This document shows positions 7,870 through 15,898 of a stretch of DNA of 38,656 bases, in pieces. How positions within the stretch are numbered: position 1 is the stretch's first letter; each line of letters opens with the position of its first letter. Both the position numbers and the translations under genes were made by a program. A model generated the notes under the pieces. That model did no database searches and was not told the DNA's origin. It worked only from the letters and a program-made list of their open reading frames with translations. This DNA comes from Burkholderiales bacterium (GTDB lineage Bacteria; Pseudomonadota; Gammaproteobacteria; Burkholderiales; Burkholderiaceae_E), in NCBI GenBank assembly GCA_017307915.1, contig JAFKGG010000385.1, forward strand, positions 1 to 38,656, in the 5' to 3' direction.

Positions 7870-9201
7870 TCAGCGATCGAGCACGCGCCCGATCGGATCG
7901 CCGAAGCGCAGACGCATCGCCTCGTCGATGTTGGTCGGGTCCGGCACCACCACGCCGCCGGCACGCACCCGATAGTCACCGGGGCTGTCGACGCCCAATG
8001 GCACGACGCCCTGCGCCAATCCCCTGGCAGACTCCAGCATCAGCTTGCGGAACTGCATCACGCCGATGTCGGTCGGGCCGAGTAGCTCGCGCGTACGGTC
8101 GGCGATGCGACCCTGGCTGTCCTGGATCGCCGCGTCCTGTTCCGACACGCCGACGATGCCGGTGTAGTTCTCGCTTTTCTGCACCTCGCGATCGATCAGA
8201 TAGTCGTTCGATCGATTGCGCAGCGGCATCCAGTTTTCGCCCATCTCCGGATAGACCGCGCCGCCGCTGCGATAGCCCTTGCGTTCTTCTTCGGTCAGCG
8301 GTCGCTGCGGGTTCCACGAATAGATGTAGATCCAGCAGGATTCGTCGTCGATCGGCACCCAGGTCTGGCCGTGATAAGTCTGGCCGTCGGTGGCGCTCGG
8401 CGTGTAGCCGTGACAGGGCATCAGGTACTGCGCGATGCGCCAATACAACTGCCCCGGTTCGGCCTGGCGCGATGCGCCCAGCACCAGCCCGGCGCCGTGC
8501 TTGCGCACCTCGTAGCGCGGCCGCGCATCGTCGCGCATCCAGCGTACGTGGTTCTGATTCATCGTCTGCTGCGAATAACCGCGCGTGGCACGCGCGGCCT
8601 TCTCGGCAAGCTGCCCTTCCGAAGACACCACCGGCTGATGCAGGAACGAGAAGTGCGCCGTATCGACGCCGCCTTCGGCCGCCTGCGCCCAATTGCACTC
8701 CTGGTATTTCTTCGAGACGTGCCGGTGCGACGGCGGCACGAGCGCGAATTCCATCTGCGGCAGCTCGGGCAGCGGCCGCTGCGGCCCCAGGTAGGCCCAC
8801 ACGTAGTCGCCCCATTCGCGCGTCGGATACGCCTTGATCTGCGCCTTGTCGCTGACCTTGGACACCAGCTCGGGCGGCATCGTCGGCATGTCGACACAGC
8901 GGCCTTGCGCGTCGAACTTCCAGCCGTGATAGGCGCAGCGAATGCCGCCTTCTTCATTGCGGCCGAAAAACAGATGCGCGCCGCGATGCGAACAGCGCGG
9001 ATCGATCAATCCCACCGCGCCCGTGCTGTCGCGAAACGCGAGCAGCTCTTCGCCGAGCAGCTTCAGGCGCACCGGCGCGCCGTCGCGCTGCACCTGTTCC
9101 GACAGCAGCACCGGCAGCCAGTAGCTGCGAAACAGATCGCCCATCGGCGTGCCGGGGCCGGTACGGGTCAACATGCGGTTGTCTTCGTCACTGAGCATCA
9201 T
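7870..9201 (-). CDS. Rieske aromatic ring-hydroxylating oxygenase, phthalate 4,5-dioxygenase-like
   Basis: A 443-residue terminal oxygenase of the phthalate dioxygenase/vanillate demethylase class. The Rieske [2Fe-2S] ligands are C70-x-H72 (DPRCSHRG) and C89-x2-H92 (RCAYHGW). The mononuclear iron site contains D180, H183 and H188 in EGGVDTAHFSFLH. Family members use electrons from a separate flavin/ferredoxin reductase to hydroxylate, dihydroxylate or demethylate aromatic acids. No such reductase gene is in the window. It starts 8 bases after the aldolase gene; GAGGAAG lies directly before two adjacent ATGs (9201 and 9198), and the second has the better spacing. Carotenoid oxygenase 1 lies downstream in the operon, so both probably act on one substrate or its fragments. 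The specific substrate is unknown. Confidence 0.87.
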   Translation of the reverse strand: MMLSDEDNRMLTRTGPGTPMGDLFRSYWLPVLLSEQVQRDGAPVRLKLLGEELLAFRDSTGAVGLIDPRCSHRGAHLFFGRNEEGGIRCAYHGWKFDAQGRCVDMPTMPPELVSKVSDKAQIKAYPTREWGDYVWAYLGPQRPLPELPQMEFALVPPSHRHVSKKYQECNWAQAAEGGVDTAHFSFLHQPVVSSEGQLAEKAARATRGYSQQTMNQNHVRWMRDDARPRYEVRKHGAGLVLGASRQAEPGQLYWRIAQYLMPCHGYTPSATDGQTYHGQTWVPIDDESCWIYIYSWNPQRPLTEEERKGYRSGGAVYPEMGENWMPLRNRSNDYLIDREVQKSENYTGIVGVSEQDAAIQDSQGRIADRTRELLGPTDIGVMQFRKLMLESARGLAQGVVPLGVDSPGDYRVRAGGVVVPDPTNIDEAMRLRFGDPIGRVLDR

Positions 9202-9209
9202 CTTCCTCG

Positions 9210-9986
9210 CTATTGCACCGGCGGTCGCACCCAGCGCGCCGCCAGGGCATCGGCGGTTTTCACCAGCAGGCCCAGATCCGAGCCCAGGCAGACCATCGTC
9301 GCGCCGGCATCGAGATAGCTTTGCGCCTGCGCCTCGCCGGCCAGGATGCCGGCGGCACGGCCGGCGGCGCGGATGCGGCGCACGCCGTCGAGCGCCGCCT
9401 GTTCCACTTCGGGATGCAGCGGCTGCGCCAGGTGCCCCATATCGGTGGCCAGATCGACCGGGCCGATGAACAAGCCGTCGACGCCGTCGACGGCGCAGAT
9501 CGATTCCAGGTTCGCCAGCCCGGCCGCGCTTTCGATCTGCAGCAGCAGGCAGATGCGCTGCGCCGCCGCCTCGTAATAGCCGGCATAGCGGCCGAAGCCA
9601 GTGGCGCGCACGCTGCCGCCCACGCCGCGCATGCCCAGCGGCGGATAACGCACCGCGCGCACCACGGCCGCCGCTTCGTCGGCGTCACGGATGTTCGGCA
9701 CCATCACCGTGTCGATGCCCATGTCGAGCACCGGCTTGAACAGCACCGGATCGGCCGATGGCATGCGCACCAGGCATTGCGTCTCAGTACCGGCCAGCGC
9801 CAGCACCTGCGAATACAGCGTCGGCAGACTGGTCGGCGTGTGCTCGGCGTCGAACATCAGGAAGTCGAAGCCGGCGGGCACCAGCGCATCGGCCGTCTGC
9901 GCGGTCAGCGACATGCTGAACAGGCCGAATTGCGGATGCCCACGCAGCAGCTTTTGCTTGAACGGATTGATCGTTTGCAGGCTCAT
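9210..9986 (-). CDS. HpcH/HpaI family class II aldolase
   Basis: A 258-residue metal-dependent aldolase of the HpcH/HpaI family, which cleaves 4-hydroxy-2-oxoacids to pyruvate and an aldehyde, typically at the end of a meta-cleavage pathway. Visible active-site residues are H49 (FDAEH), R74 (LVRMP), E152 (LLQIES) and D178 (FIGPVDLA), corresponding to base, pyruvate anchor and the two metal ligands of HpaI. ATG at 9986 is preceded by AGGTGAG at a 7-base spacing; a GTG at 9998 is possible but less likely. The preceding Bug gene stops 13 bases upstream. It could serve its own operon with the Rieske enzyme, or supply the aldolase step missing from the extradiol operon at 22470-27588; the second idea is inference. 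Confidence 0.87.
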   Translation of the reverse strand: MSLQTINPFKQKLLRGHPQFGLFSMSLTAQTADALVPAGFDFLMFDAEHTPTSLPTLYSQVLALAGTETQCLVRMPSADPVLFKPVLDMGIDTVMVPNIRDADEAAAVVRAVRYPPLGMRGVGGSVRATGFGRYAGYYEAAAQRICLLLQIESAAGLANLESICAVDGVDGLFIGPVDLATDMGHLAQPLHPEVEQAALDGVRRIRAAGRAAGILAGEAQAQSYLDAGATMVCLGSDLGLLVKTADALAARWVRPPVQ

Positions 9987-9999
9987 GGCCGCACTCACC

Positions 10000-11010
10000 T
10001 CATTCCGGCTTCAGGCCCGCGTCGGCGGTCAAGCGCTTCCACAGCGCGATCTGCGACTTCACGTAATCCTCCAGCTCCTGCGGCGAGCTGCCGAAGATGT
10101 CGATGCCGAGTTCGGCGCCGCGCTCGCGCAGGTCGGGGCGATTGAGCACCGCCACCAGCTCGCGATTGATGCGCGCCACCACCGGCGCCGGCGTGCCGGC
10201 CGGCGCGAACATGCCGAACCAGGCGACCACGTCGAAATCGGGAAAGCCCGCCTCGCGCATCGTCGGCACGTTCGGCAGCGACGGAAAACGCTTGTCGGCC
10301 AGCACCGCCAGCGCGCGCATGCTGCCCGCCTTGACCAGCGGCGCCGACGAGGCCAGGTCGATGAAGCCGAACTGGATCTGCCCACCGATCAGATCGCTGA
10401 TGATCTGCGGCGAACTCTTGTAGTAAACGCGCACGAATTCGGTCGATGCGGCCTTGCCGAGCTTGCTACCGGAAACGATCGCGAAGCTGTTGGCCGCGCC
10501 GTAGCTGATCGTCTTGGGCGCCTTGCGCGCGGCTGCTGTCAGCTCTTCCAGGCTGTGATAGGGGCTGCTCGACGGCACCAGCACGAAGAAGGTCAGGTTG
10601 CCCATCTTGCTGATCGGGGCGAAATCGCGCACCGGGTCGTAGCGCAGCTCCTTGATCAGATGCGGATTGGCCGCGTGCGTGGTGTTGGTCGTAAACAGCA
10701 GCGTGTTGCCGTCAGGCTTGGCGCGCGCCACCATTTCGGCGGCCAGCACGCCATTGGCGCCGGGCCGGTTCTCGATCAACGCGGTCACGCCCAATGCGGT
10801 GCCCAGGTGCTGGGCCACCATCCGCGCATAGACGTCGGTACCGCTGCCGGGGCCGAACGGCAGCACGATTTTCAATGGGCCCTCGATGCGCGCATCGGCG
10901 GCGGCCGGGCGCGGTTGCGCGAACGCGCGACAGGTGGTCAGGCCAAGCGCCGCGGTCAGCAGCCGGCGACGTGAGGCAGCACCTGTACTGGTGTGATTTT
11001 TTCTGCGCAT
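10000..11010 (-). CDS. Bug/TctC family periplasmic solute receptor 2
   Basis: A 336-residue Bug-type receptor and the first gene of the operon running to carotenoid oxygenase 1. The leader contains SRRRLLTAALGL, compatible with a Tat or Sec signal with cleavage near AFA. The ligand-pocket opening reads LKIVLPFGPGSGTD, a variant of the usual VPxxPGGxxD, followed by LIENRPGANG and LPNVPTMREAGFPD. ATG at 11010 has GAGGAG six bases upstream, a very good ribosome site, so an upstream in-frame start is rejected. A candidate -10 (TATAAG, 11059-11054 on the minus strand) and a LysR-type palindrome lie upstream. Position first in the operon next to its regulator suggests inducible uptake or sensing of the operon's substrate. 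No membrane partner is nearby. Confidence 0.88.
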   Translation of the reverse strand: MRRKNHTSTGAASRRRLLTAALGLTTCRAFAQPRPAAADARIEGPLKIVLPFGPGSGTDVYARMVAQHLGTALGVTALIENRPGANGVLAAEMVARAKPDGNTLLFTTNTTHAANPHLIKELRYDPVRDFAPISKMGNLTFFVLVPSSSPYHSLEELTAAARKAPKTISYGAANSFAIVSGSKLGKAASTEFVRVYYKSSPQIISDLIGGQIQFGFIDLASSAPLVKAGSMRALAVLADKRFPSLPNVPTMREAGFPDFDVVAWFGMFAPAGTPAPVVARINRELVAVLNRPDLRERGAELGIDIFGSSPQELEDYVKSQIALWKRLTADAGLKPE

Positions 11011-11082
11011 GAATGTCTCCTCAGGGAAGCGTGATGGTGAATACGCCAAACGACTTATACAATCGATTTTTCAGTTCATAAC

Positions 11083-11097
11083 GTGAGATAAACTCAC
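11083..11097. promoter_or_regulatory. LysR-type operator between receptor 2 and its divergent regulator
   Basis: GTGAG-ATAAA-CTCAC is a perfect 15-base interrupted palindrome containing the T-N11-A core of LysR-family sites. It lies just upstream of a candidate minus-strand -35/-10 pair (TATAAG at 11059-11054), its centre about 43 bases before the presumed start, and 48 bases before the divergent LysR gene. The likely binder is the regulator at 11145-12017. Confidence 0.65.
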
Positions 11098-11144
11098 ATC
11101 ACGCACTCCATCGGCCGCATCCACCGGCATTCCGCCTGCACGCC

Positions 11145-12017
11145 ATGACCCGCCTGCCCCCGCTGAACGCGCTGCGCGTCTTCGAGGTCGCCGCCCGCCA
11201 CCTGAGCTTCACCCGCGCTGCCGCCGAGCTGCACGTCACGCACGGCGCCGTCAGCCGGCAGATCACTGCGCTCGAAGAGCATCTGCAGGCGCCGCTGTTC
11301 AAGCGCGGCTCGCGCAGCCTGCAGCTCACCACCGATGGGCGCCGCCTGGAGCGCGCCGTCAGCGCCGCCTTCGACACGCTGCGCACGGCCGCCGCGCAGA
11401 TCACGCCGCAGCCCGACTCGGTGCTGCGCGTCAGCGCACCGCCCACCTTGTCGATGTGGTGGCTGATCCCGCGCATGATTGCCCTGCATCACGCGCACCC
11501 GCAGTTGCGCATCGAGCTGTCGACTGGCACAGCGCCGGCCGACTTCGAGGGCGACCCATACGATGCGGCCATCCGCCGCATCGCCGGCGTGCCCAAGGGC
11601 CTGGTGGCCGAGCGATTTCTCGACGGCCGCTCGATTCCGGTCTGCAGTCCGGCCTATCGGCGCGAGCAGCGGCTGCGCTCGGTGAGCGACCTGGCACGCG
11701 CCACGCTGGTCATGACGCGTTCCGAGCCGCTGGCCTGGGATGACTGGCTAAGGCTGCACCACGTCAGGCGCGAGCCGCTGGCCACGGTGCTCGAATTCGA
11801 GCAGTTGTATTTCGCCGTGCAGGCTGCGCTGGATTCGCTCGGCGTGGCGCTGGTGCCGGCTGCGCTGGTCGCCGCCGAGGTCAGCCGCGGCCGGCTGCAT
11901 GCGCTGTCCCAGCCCGAAGGCCGCATGCTGCCGACCTACGCCCTTCTATCGCCGCGCGTGTCGGCCAAGCGCGAGGCAATTCACACGCTGGGCGAGTGGC
12001 TGAAAAGCGCGGCTTGA
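11145..12017 (+). CDS. LysR-family regulator, GcvA-like
   Basis: A 290-residue LysR-type transcription factor. The N-terminal winged helix reads LPPLNALRVFEVAARHLSFTRAA near 4-26 and continues through HGAVSRQITALEEHLQAPLF, typical of the GcvA/AmpR subgroup. A periplasmic-binding-like effector domain follows (VLRVSAPPTLSMWWLIPRM near 91-110). It is divergent from the five-gene operon at 11010-5274, with a palindromic T-N11-A site between them, the standard arrangement for a substrate-responsive activator. No strong ribosome site precedes the ATG at 11145. The co-inducer is probably the operon's aromatic substrate or an intermediate, which is inference. Confidence 0.9.
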   Translation: MTRLPPLNALRVFEVAARHLSFTRAAAELHVTHGAVSRQITALEEHLQAPLFKRGSRSLQLTTDGRRLERAVSAAFDTLRTAAAQITPQPDSVLRVSAPPTLSMWWLIPRMIALHHAHPQLRIELSTGTAPADFEGDPYDAAIRRIAGVPKGLVAERFLDGRSIPVCSPAYRREQRLRSVSDLARATLVMTRSEPLAWDDWLRLHHVRREPLATVLEFEQLYFAVQAALDSLGVALVPAALVAAEVSRGRLHALSQPEGRMLPTYALLSPRVSAKREAIHTLGEWLKSAA

Positions 12018-12026
12018 GCCGCGGCG

Positions 12027-12367
12027 TCAGCATATAGGGGGCGAGGCATCGCGATTCTCGAAGGCTGACTGAACGGCCTGCACGACGCGTTGCGCGATGC
12101 CCCGAAAGTTCGCCCGAGCTCGGCCAGGGCGGCCGCCGGGTCGAAGCGCAAACGCTCTTGGACGCGCGCCGTGCGGCGAATCAATGGGCAGTAGGCAGCG
12201 GACCCCGGCAGATTGTCGTTGACCCGCCACCGCCGCTCGCGCAGCGCTTGGACCCTGACGAGGTAGTCCTCGCCGGAGATGGCATCGACGTAACGCCCGT
12301 TGTCGATATCGGGTACATCCAGGCGCTGACCCGTCAACCATTCATACAGGAAACCCGCACGACTCCT
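12027..12367 (-). pseudogene. Decayed gene fragment, possibly Fic-family N-terminal region
   Basis: From 12367 the minus strand encodes about 85-90 coherent residues, starting after a stop codon and with no ATG or GTG: AGFLYEWLTGQRLDVPD, then YVDAISGEDYL, RRWRVNDNLPGSAAYCPLIRRT and FDPAAALAELG. I associate this pattern from memory with the N-terminal half of some COG3177 Fic proteins; that assignment is tentative. After about 12100 this frame becomes low quality, while the neighbouring frame continues plausibly (RGIAQRVVQAVQSAFENRD) to a stop at 12027, suggesting a frameshift. The fragment has lost its 5' end and any catalytic domain. The 12018-12540 gap holds only this remnant and the repeats at 12377-12458. 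Confidence 0.45.
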
Positions 12368-12376
12368 TTACTCGAC

Positions 12377-12458
12377 TCGAAAATTCGATACTGATTTTCG
12401 ATTTTCTCCCGAAAACGATACCACAGCACTTTCAAACGGTAACGAAATATCGATTTCG
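12377..12458. repeat. AT-rich patch with inverted repeats
   Basis: TCGAAAAT (12377-12384) and ATTTTCGA (12394-12401) form a perfect 8-base inverted repeat around 9 bases. TTTTC (12402-12406) and GAAAA (12411-12415) form a second. CGAAAT-ATCG-ATTTCG at 12443-12458 forms a third, with 6-base arms. All lie immediately upstream (minus strand) of the decayed fragment and downstream of the TRIC gene, in DNA far richer in A+T than its surroundings. Operator-like sites for a lost regulator or leftover regulatory DNA are both possible. Confidence 0.5.
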
Positions 12459-12540
12459 CTGCCCAGGCTGCACGCTGGTCGGTGCCCGGCCCTGAAGCTC
12501 GCGCCCGGCAGCCCCTGAGGTCGGGAGGAAACGATCACCC

Positions 12541-13188
12541 TCAGTCGCTGCCGCGATCGCCGCCGACCCCGGCGCGACGGTCGAATCTCGGCAGATGCCA
12601 GTGATATCGCAGCGACAGATGGCGCAGCGCGAAGCACGCCAGCACGGCGCCCCAGCTGCGCCAGCCATCGCCCCATTGCAGCCATTCGCCAAGCACTTCG
12701 ATGCCGGCCGCCAGCAAGGCCGCCGACGCATAGATTTCGCGCCGCAGGATCACCGGCACGCGGTTGAGCAGCACGTCGCGCAGCACGCCGCCGCCCACGC
12801 CGGTAAGCGTGCCCACCAGCACCGCCACTTCGGCGTTGTGGCCGAAGGCCAGCGCCTTCTGCGCGCCGGCCACCGCGAACAGACCCAGACCGATCGAGTC
12901 GAACAGCAGCACCGGCTGCGCCATGCGTTCGACCAGCGAATGCGCGCCGACCACGATCAGCGTGGCCACCATCGACACGGCCAGATAGCGCCAGTCCGAC
13001 AATCCCACCGGCGGCACCGCGCCGATGCACAGGTCGCGCATCACCCCGCCGCCGCAGGCTACCGTGAAGGCCAGCGCGGCAATGCCGAAGCCGTCCAATC
13101 CGCGATTGCGGGCCGCCACGGCGCCGCTGACGGCGAACGCGAATACACCGGCCAGGTCGAGTAGCGTGAAAAGGGCGGGCATGGGCAT
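12541..13188 (-). CDS. TRIC/UPF0126 family membrane protein (YicG/YadS-like)
   Basis: A 215-residue polytopic membrane protein of the UPF0126/TRIC family, with about seven hydrophobic segments. It shows the internal duplication typical of the family: ACGGGVMRDL in the first half and GVGGGVLRDVLLNRVPVIL in the second. Prokaryotic TRIC proteins form trimeric monovalent-cation channels, and related members have been linked to glycine uptake, so transport of a small ion or molecule across the inner membrane is likely. ATG at 13188 or 13182 could be used; a TTG at 13206 is also in frame. It appears to be a single housekeeping-type gene inserted between catabolic modules. The 140 bases between it and the upstream Bug gene contain nothing I recognise. 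Confidence 0.85.
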   Translation of the reverse strand: MPMPALFTLLDLAGVFAFAVSGAVAARNRGLDGFGIAALAFTVACGGGVMRDLCIGAVPPVGLSDWRYLAVSMVATLIVVGAHSLVERMAQPVLLFDSIGLGLFAVAGAQKALAFGHNAEVAVLVGTLTGVGGGVLRDVLLNRVPVILRREIYASAALLAAGIEVLGEWLQWGDGWRSWGAVLACFALRHLSLRYHWHLPRFDRRAGVGGDRGSD

Positions 13189-13347
13189 AGGGGGCGCGGC
13201 GCTCAAATGGAGGGCATTATGCGGCCCGCGCTGCGGGTTCGCGCCGCACCCCGCCGCCTTGCCCTCCCGCCCTGGCCTGCCGTGCTCCGCACGCGGCCAT
13301 GCTCACACTGCCGCCTCAGCCGAAGCGCAGGCCGTGCCGCAGCCGAC

Positions 13348-14412
13348 TCAGTTGATCGTGATGCCCTTGCGCCGGATGATCTCGCCGGCCGCCGCGGCCT
13401 GTTTGGTCACGTAGGCCTTGAACTCTTCCGGGCTCTTCAGCACCGGATACATGCCCAGCGTTTCCAGCTTGTCGCGCACCTCGGGCAAGTTCAGGATCAA
13501 GGCCACTTCACGGTTGACGCGCCGCACGATCTCGGCCGGCGTGCCGGCCGGCATCAGAATGCCCTGCTCGGCGGCCACCTCGAAATCCTTGATGCCGACT
13601 TCGCCGAAAGTCGGCACTTCGGGCATGCTCGATAGCCGCGACGGCCAGGTCACGGCTAGGAAGCGCAGTCGGTCATCCTTCATGTACTGGCGCGCGGTGG
13701 CCACGCCCATCAACATCGTCTGCACCTGGCCGCTGGCCAGATCGACGACCGCCGCCGAATCGCCTTTGTACGGAATGTGCTGCATCTGCAGGCCGAGCAT
13801 GTCGTCGAGCGTGGCCATCGCGATGTGATGCGGCGAGCCGACGCCGGGCGTGGCGAAGCTGATGCGGCTGCCGTTCTGCTTGGCCCACTGCTGCCATTGC
13901 GCGAAATTGCGCACCGGCACCGACTGGTGCACGGCCAGCACGAGCGGAAAGCGCCCCATCATCGCCACGTACTCGAAACTGCTCGGCTGATAGGGCAGCT
14001 TGTCGAACAAGTGCCAGTTGTTGAACAGCGTTCCGTTGTCGGCAGTGGCCAGCGTATAGCCGTCAGCCGGCGCCGAGGCCAGCGCCTGCGCGGCCACCGT
14101 GCCGCCGCCGCCCGGACGGTTGTCCACCAGCACCCGCTGGCCCAGCGCCTTGGCCAGCCCATCGCCGATCAGCCGCGCGACGATGTCGCCGGCACCCCCC
14201 GGGTTGTAGGGCACCAGCCAGCGGATCGGCTTGCTCGGATATGGCGGCGACTGGGCCCATGCCGGCAGCGCCGCGCCGCCGGCGAGGCTGCCGGCCAGAC
14301 CGGCGGCCCCGGCCAGCCAGCGTCGGCGGCCGGCGGCAAATCCATCGGCAGGCGCAGCCCCGGGCCCGTCTGTGCGGTCGACGACGGGCGTATGAATCGA
14401 ACGGATCATCAT
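13348..14412 (-). CDS. Bug/TctC family periplasmic solute receptor 3
   Basis: A 354-residue Bug receptor with a long leader: a polar stretch of about 30 residues, then RRRWLAGAAGLAGSLAGGAA and a likely cleavage after AWA, a twin-arginine-like arrangement. The mature protein opens with YPSKPIRWLVPYNPGGAGD, followed by LVDNRPGGGGT, HIPYKGDSA and MPEVPTFGEVG, all family hallmarks. ATG at 14412 is adjacent to a second ATG at 14409. It is the last gene of the operon FAD hydroxylase, DUF2783, alpha/beta hydrolase, receptor, about 65 bases after the hydrolase, and probably captures that pathway's substrate. No TctAB genes are nearby. Confidence 0.87.
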   Translation of the reverse strand: MMIRSIHTPVVDRTDGPGAAPADGFAAGRRRWLAGAAGLAGSLAGGAALPAWAQSPPYPSKPIRWLVPYNPGGAGDIVARLIGDGLAKALGQRVLVDNRPGGGGTVAAQALASAPADGYTLATADNGTLFNNWHLFDKLPYQPSSFEYVAMMGRFPLVLAVHQSVPVRNFAQWQQWAKQNGSRISFATPGVGSPHHIAMATLDDMLGLQMQHIPYKGDSAAVVDLASGQVQTMLMGVATARQYMKDDRLRFLAVTWPSRLSSMPEVPTFGEVGIKDFEVAAEQGILMPAGTPAEIVRRVNREVALILNLPEVRDKLETLGMYPVLKSPEEFKAYVTKQAAAAGEIIRRKGITIN

Positions 14413-14477
14413 GCTGTCTTCTGAATCCTCATCGATGAATGAGTGCGTACCGCTGCGAATCGGCCGCCGGCAATCGC

Positions 14478-15641
14478 TTACCAGCCGTGACGCTCGATCC
14501 ACCCGGCGATCAGCCGCACCGATTGCGCGAGCTGCTCGGGCTGTCCCTTGAAATAGTGCGAGGCGCCGGCGATGCAGTGCATTTCCTTGTCGGCGCTGCC
14601 GCAGGCGCGATACATCAACCCGATGTCGGGCTGCGGCACCGCGTCGTCGGCGCCGTGCTCGATCGCCAGCAGCGGCACCGTGATCGCACGTGCGCAGGTT
14701 TCGCCGTCGGCGCGCGAATGGTCGAGCGACCATTGCGACAGCCACGAACGCAGCATCGAGAAACGCGCCAGGCCCACCGGGCCGGTGTTCACCGTTTCGG
14801 GCACTCCCAGGTAGCACTGGCCGATCGTGCGCTCGTTCGGATCGATGCTGGCATCGAGAAAGCGCGGTTCGGCCATCGTGCGATGCGTGAGCAGGCCGCG
14901 CTCGACCTCGGCGCCGCCGCGACGCTTGAGCTTGTCAAGCGTTTCCAGCACGCCGGCCGTGATGCGGCGCATGCGCGCAAGCTGGGCAGCTCGATAGGCG
15001 GCCAGCCAGTCTTTCGGGTAAGGCGGGCGCACCGGCAGTTGCGGCGAATACAGATCGAACTGCGGATCGCGATCGTCGGGGTCGTGTTCGTTGCGCACCG
15101 ACGGATCGATCCAATCGGTCAGGCAGCGAGCGCGCGATCGATGTGCGGCTTCCAGCACCACGCCGTCGGCCGGCCAAAGCTGCGCCGCCTTCAAGTCGAT
15201 CGCGTCGCCCGCCGGCGTGGCAGCGATCGTCGGCTGCTGCGCCTGCGACTGATAGAACAGCGACAACGAGCCGCCGCCCGACCAGCCGAGCAGCACCACG
15301 CGCTCGAAGCCGAGTCGTTCTTTCGCATGCCGCACGCAGGCGTTCAGATCGAGCGCCACTTTCTCGTAGATCAACGCCGTATCGTTCTTCGCATAGCGGC
15401 TGCCCATGCACAGCACCGCATGGCCGGCCTGCGCCAGCGCCGTCGGCAGCGGCAGCAGTTGCAGCGTCGAAGCCGGATGCATCATCAGGAACACGGTGCG
15501 CGACACCGGCTGCCTGGGCTGGATCAGCAGCCCTTCGAGATTGACCGTGCCCTGGCTGCCGACGAAGCCATAGGTTTCAGTCATCTGGCTGGTTTCCAGA
15601 TAGCTGACGTGCACCCACTGGTGCTGCAATTCCTGCGTCAT
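14478..15641 (-). CDS. Alpha/beta hydrolase family protein
   Basis: A 387-residue serine hydrolase. The nucleophile elbow is GWSGGG with S121; the likely acid is in IEHGADDAVPQ and the catalytic histidine in GASHYF near the C-terminus. A large insert between the nucleophile and the acid (about residues 130-310) forms a cap, making it longer than simple lipases of about 300 residues. ATG at 15641 follows AAGAGGAGACATCTCG, an excellent ribosome site; the longer open frame upstream is rejected. It lies 29 bases after the DUF2783 gene, downstream of the FAD-dependent hydroxylase. An ester, lactone or thioester hydrolase acting after hydroxylation is plausible; a C-C hydrolase is less likely because the sequence lacks the usual MhpC/BphD features. 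Confidence 0.8.
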   Translation of the reverse strand: MTQELQHQWVHVSYLETSQMTETYGFVGSQGTVNLEGLLIQPRQPVSRTVFLMMHPASTLQLLPLPTALAQAGHAVLCMGSRYAKNDTALIYEKVALDLNACVRHAKERLGFERVVLLGWSGGGSLSLFYQSQAQQPTIAATPAGDAIDLKAAQLWPADGVVLEAAHRSRARCLTDWIDPSVRNEHDPDDRDPQFDLYSPQLPVRPPYPKDWLAAYRAAQLARMRRITAGVLETLDKLKRRGGAEVERGLLTHRTMAEPRFLDASIDPNERTIGQCYLGVPETVNTGPVGLARFSMLRSWLSQWSLDHSRADGETCARAITVPLLAIEHGADDAVPQPDIGLMYRACGSADKEMHCIAGASHYFKGQPEQLAQSVRLIAGWIERHGW

Positions 15642-15670
15642 CGAGATGTCTCCTCTTGTGCGCTTGACGC

Positions 15671-15883
15671 TCAGACCAGGCGCTGGCCGGCTGGCAACTG
15701 ATCGGCCGGCTCGTTCAGGCAATCGCGGATCAATGCCGATACGCGCGCCGCATCGCCCAGCTCCTGCGCCAGGCTCAATGCAAGCTTGGCCAGGAACACG
15801 CTTTCGCGTTGCGGACCGGCCTCGTCGATGGCCACGGCCAACTCGTCGTAGACGATTTCCAGTTCGTTGAAGCTCAAAGGCAT
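15671..15883 (-). CDS. DUF2783 family small protein
   Basis: A 70-residue protein, MPLSFNELEIVYDELAVAID at its start, that fits the DUF2783 family: small, mostly helical, acidic N-terminal half, no cysteine. The function of the family is not known to me, but members typically sit beside MhpA-type FAD monooxygenase genes, as here: it starts 15 bases after the hydroxylase stop and is followed 29 bases later by the hydrolase gene. That linkage suggests an accessory or chaperone role for the hydroxylase (inference). The ATG at 15883 has only a weak GGAAA upstream. Confidence 0.7.
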   Translation of the reverse strand: MPLSFNELEIVYDELAVAIDEAGPQRESVFLAKLALSLAQELGDAARVSALIRDCLNEPADQLPAGQRLV

Positions 15884-15898
15884 GGCTGGGGTTTCCGA

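Noticed and set aside
6033-8837. 934-codon open frame on the plus strand opposite carotenoid oxygenase 1, Bug receptor 1 and the Rieske gene
   Set aside because: Arg/His/Gln/Ala-rich low-complexity translation with no family pattern; the opposite strand has three recognisable genes with good ribosome sites. Such frames arise from GC-rich codon bias.
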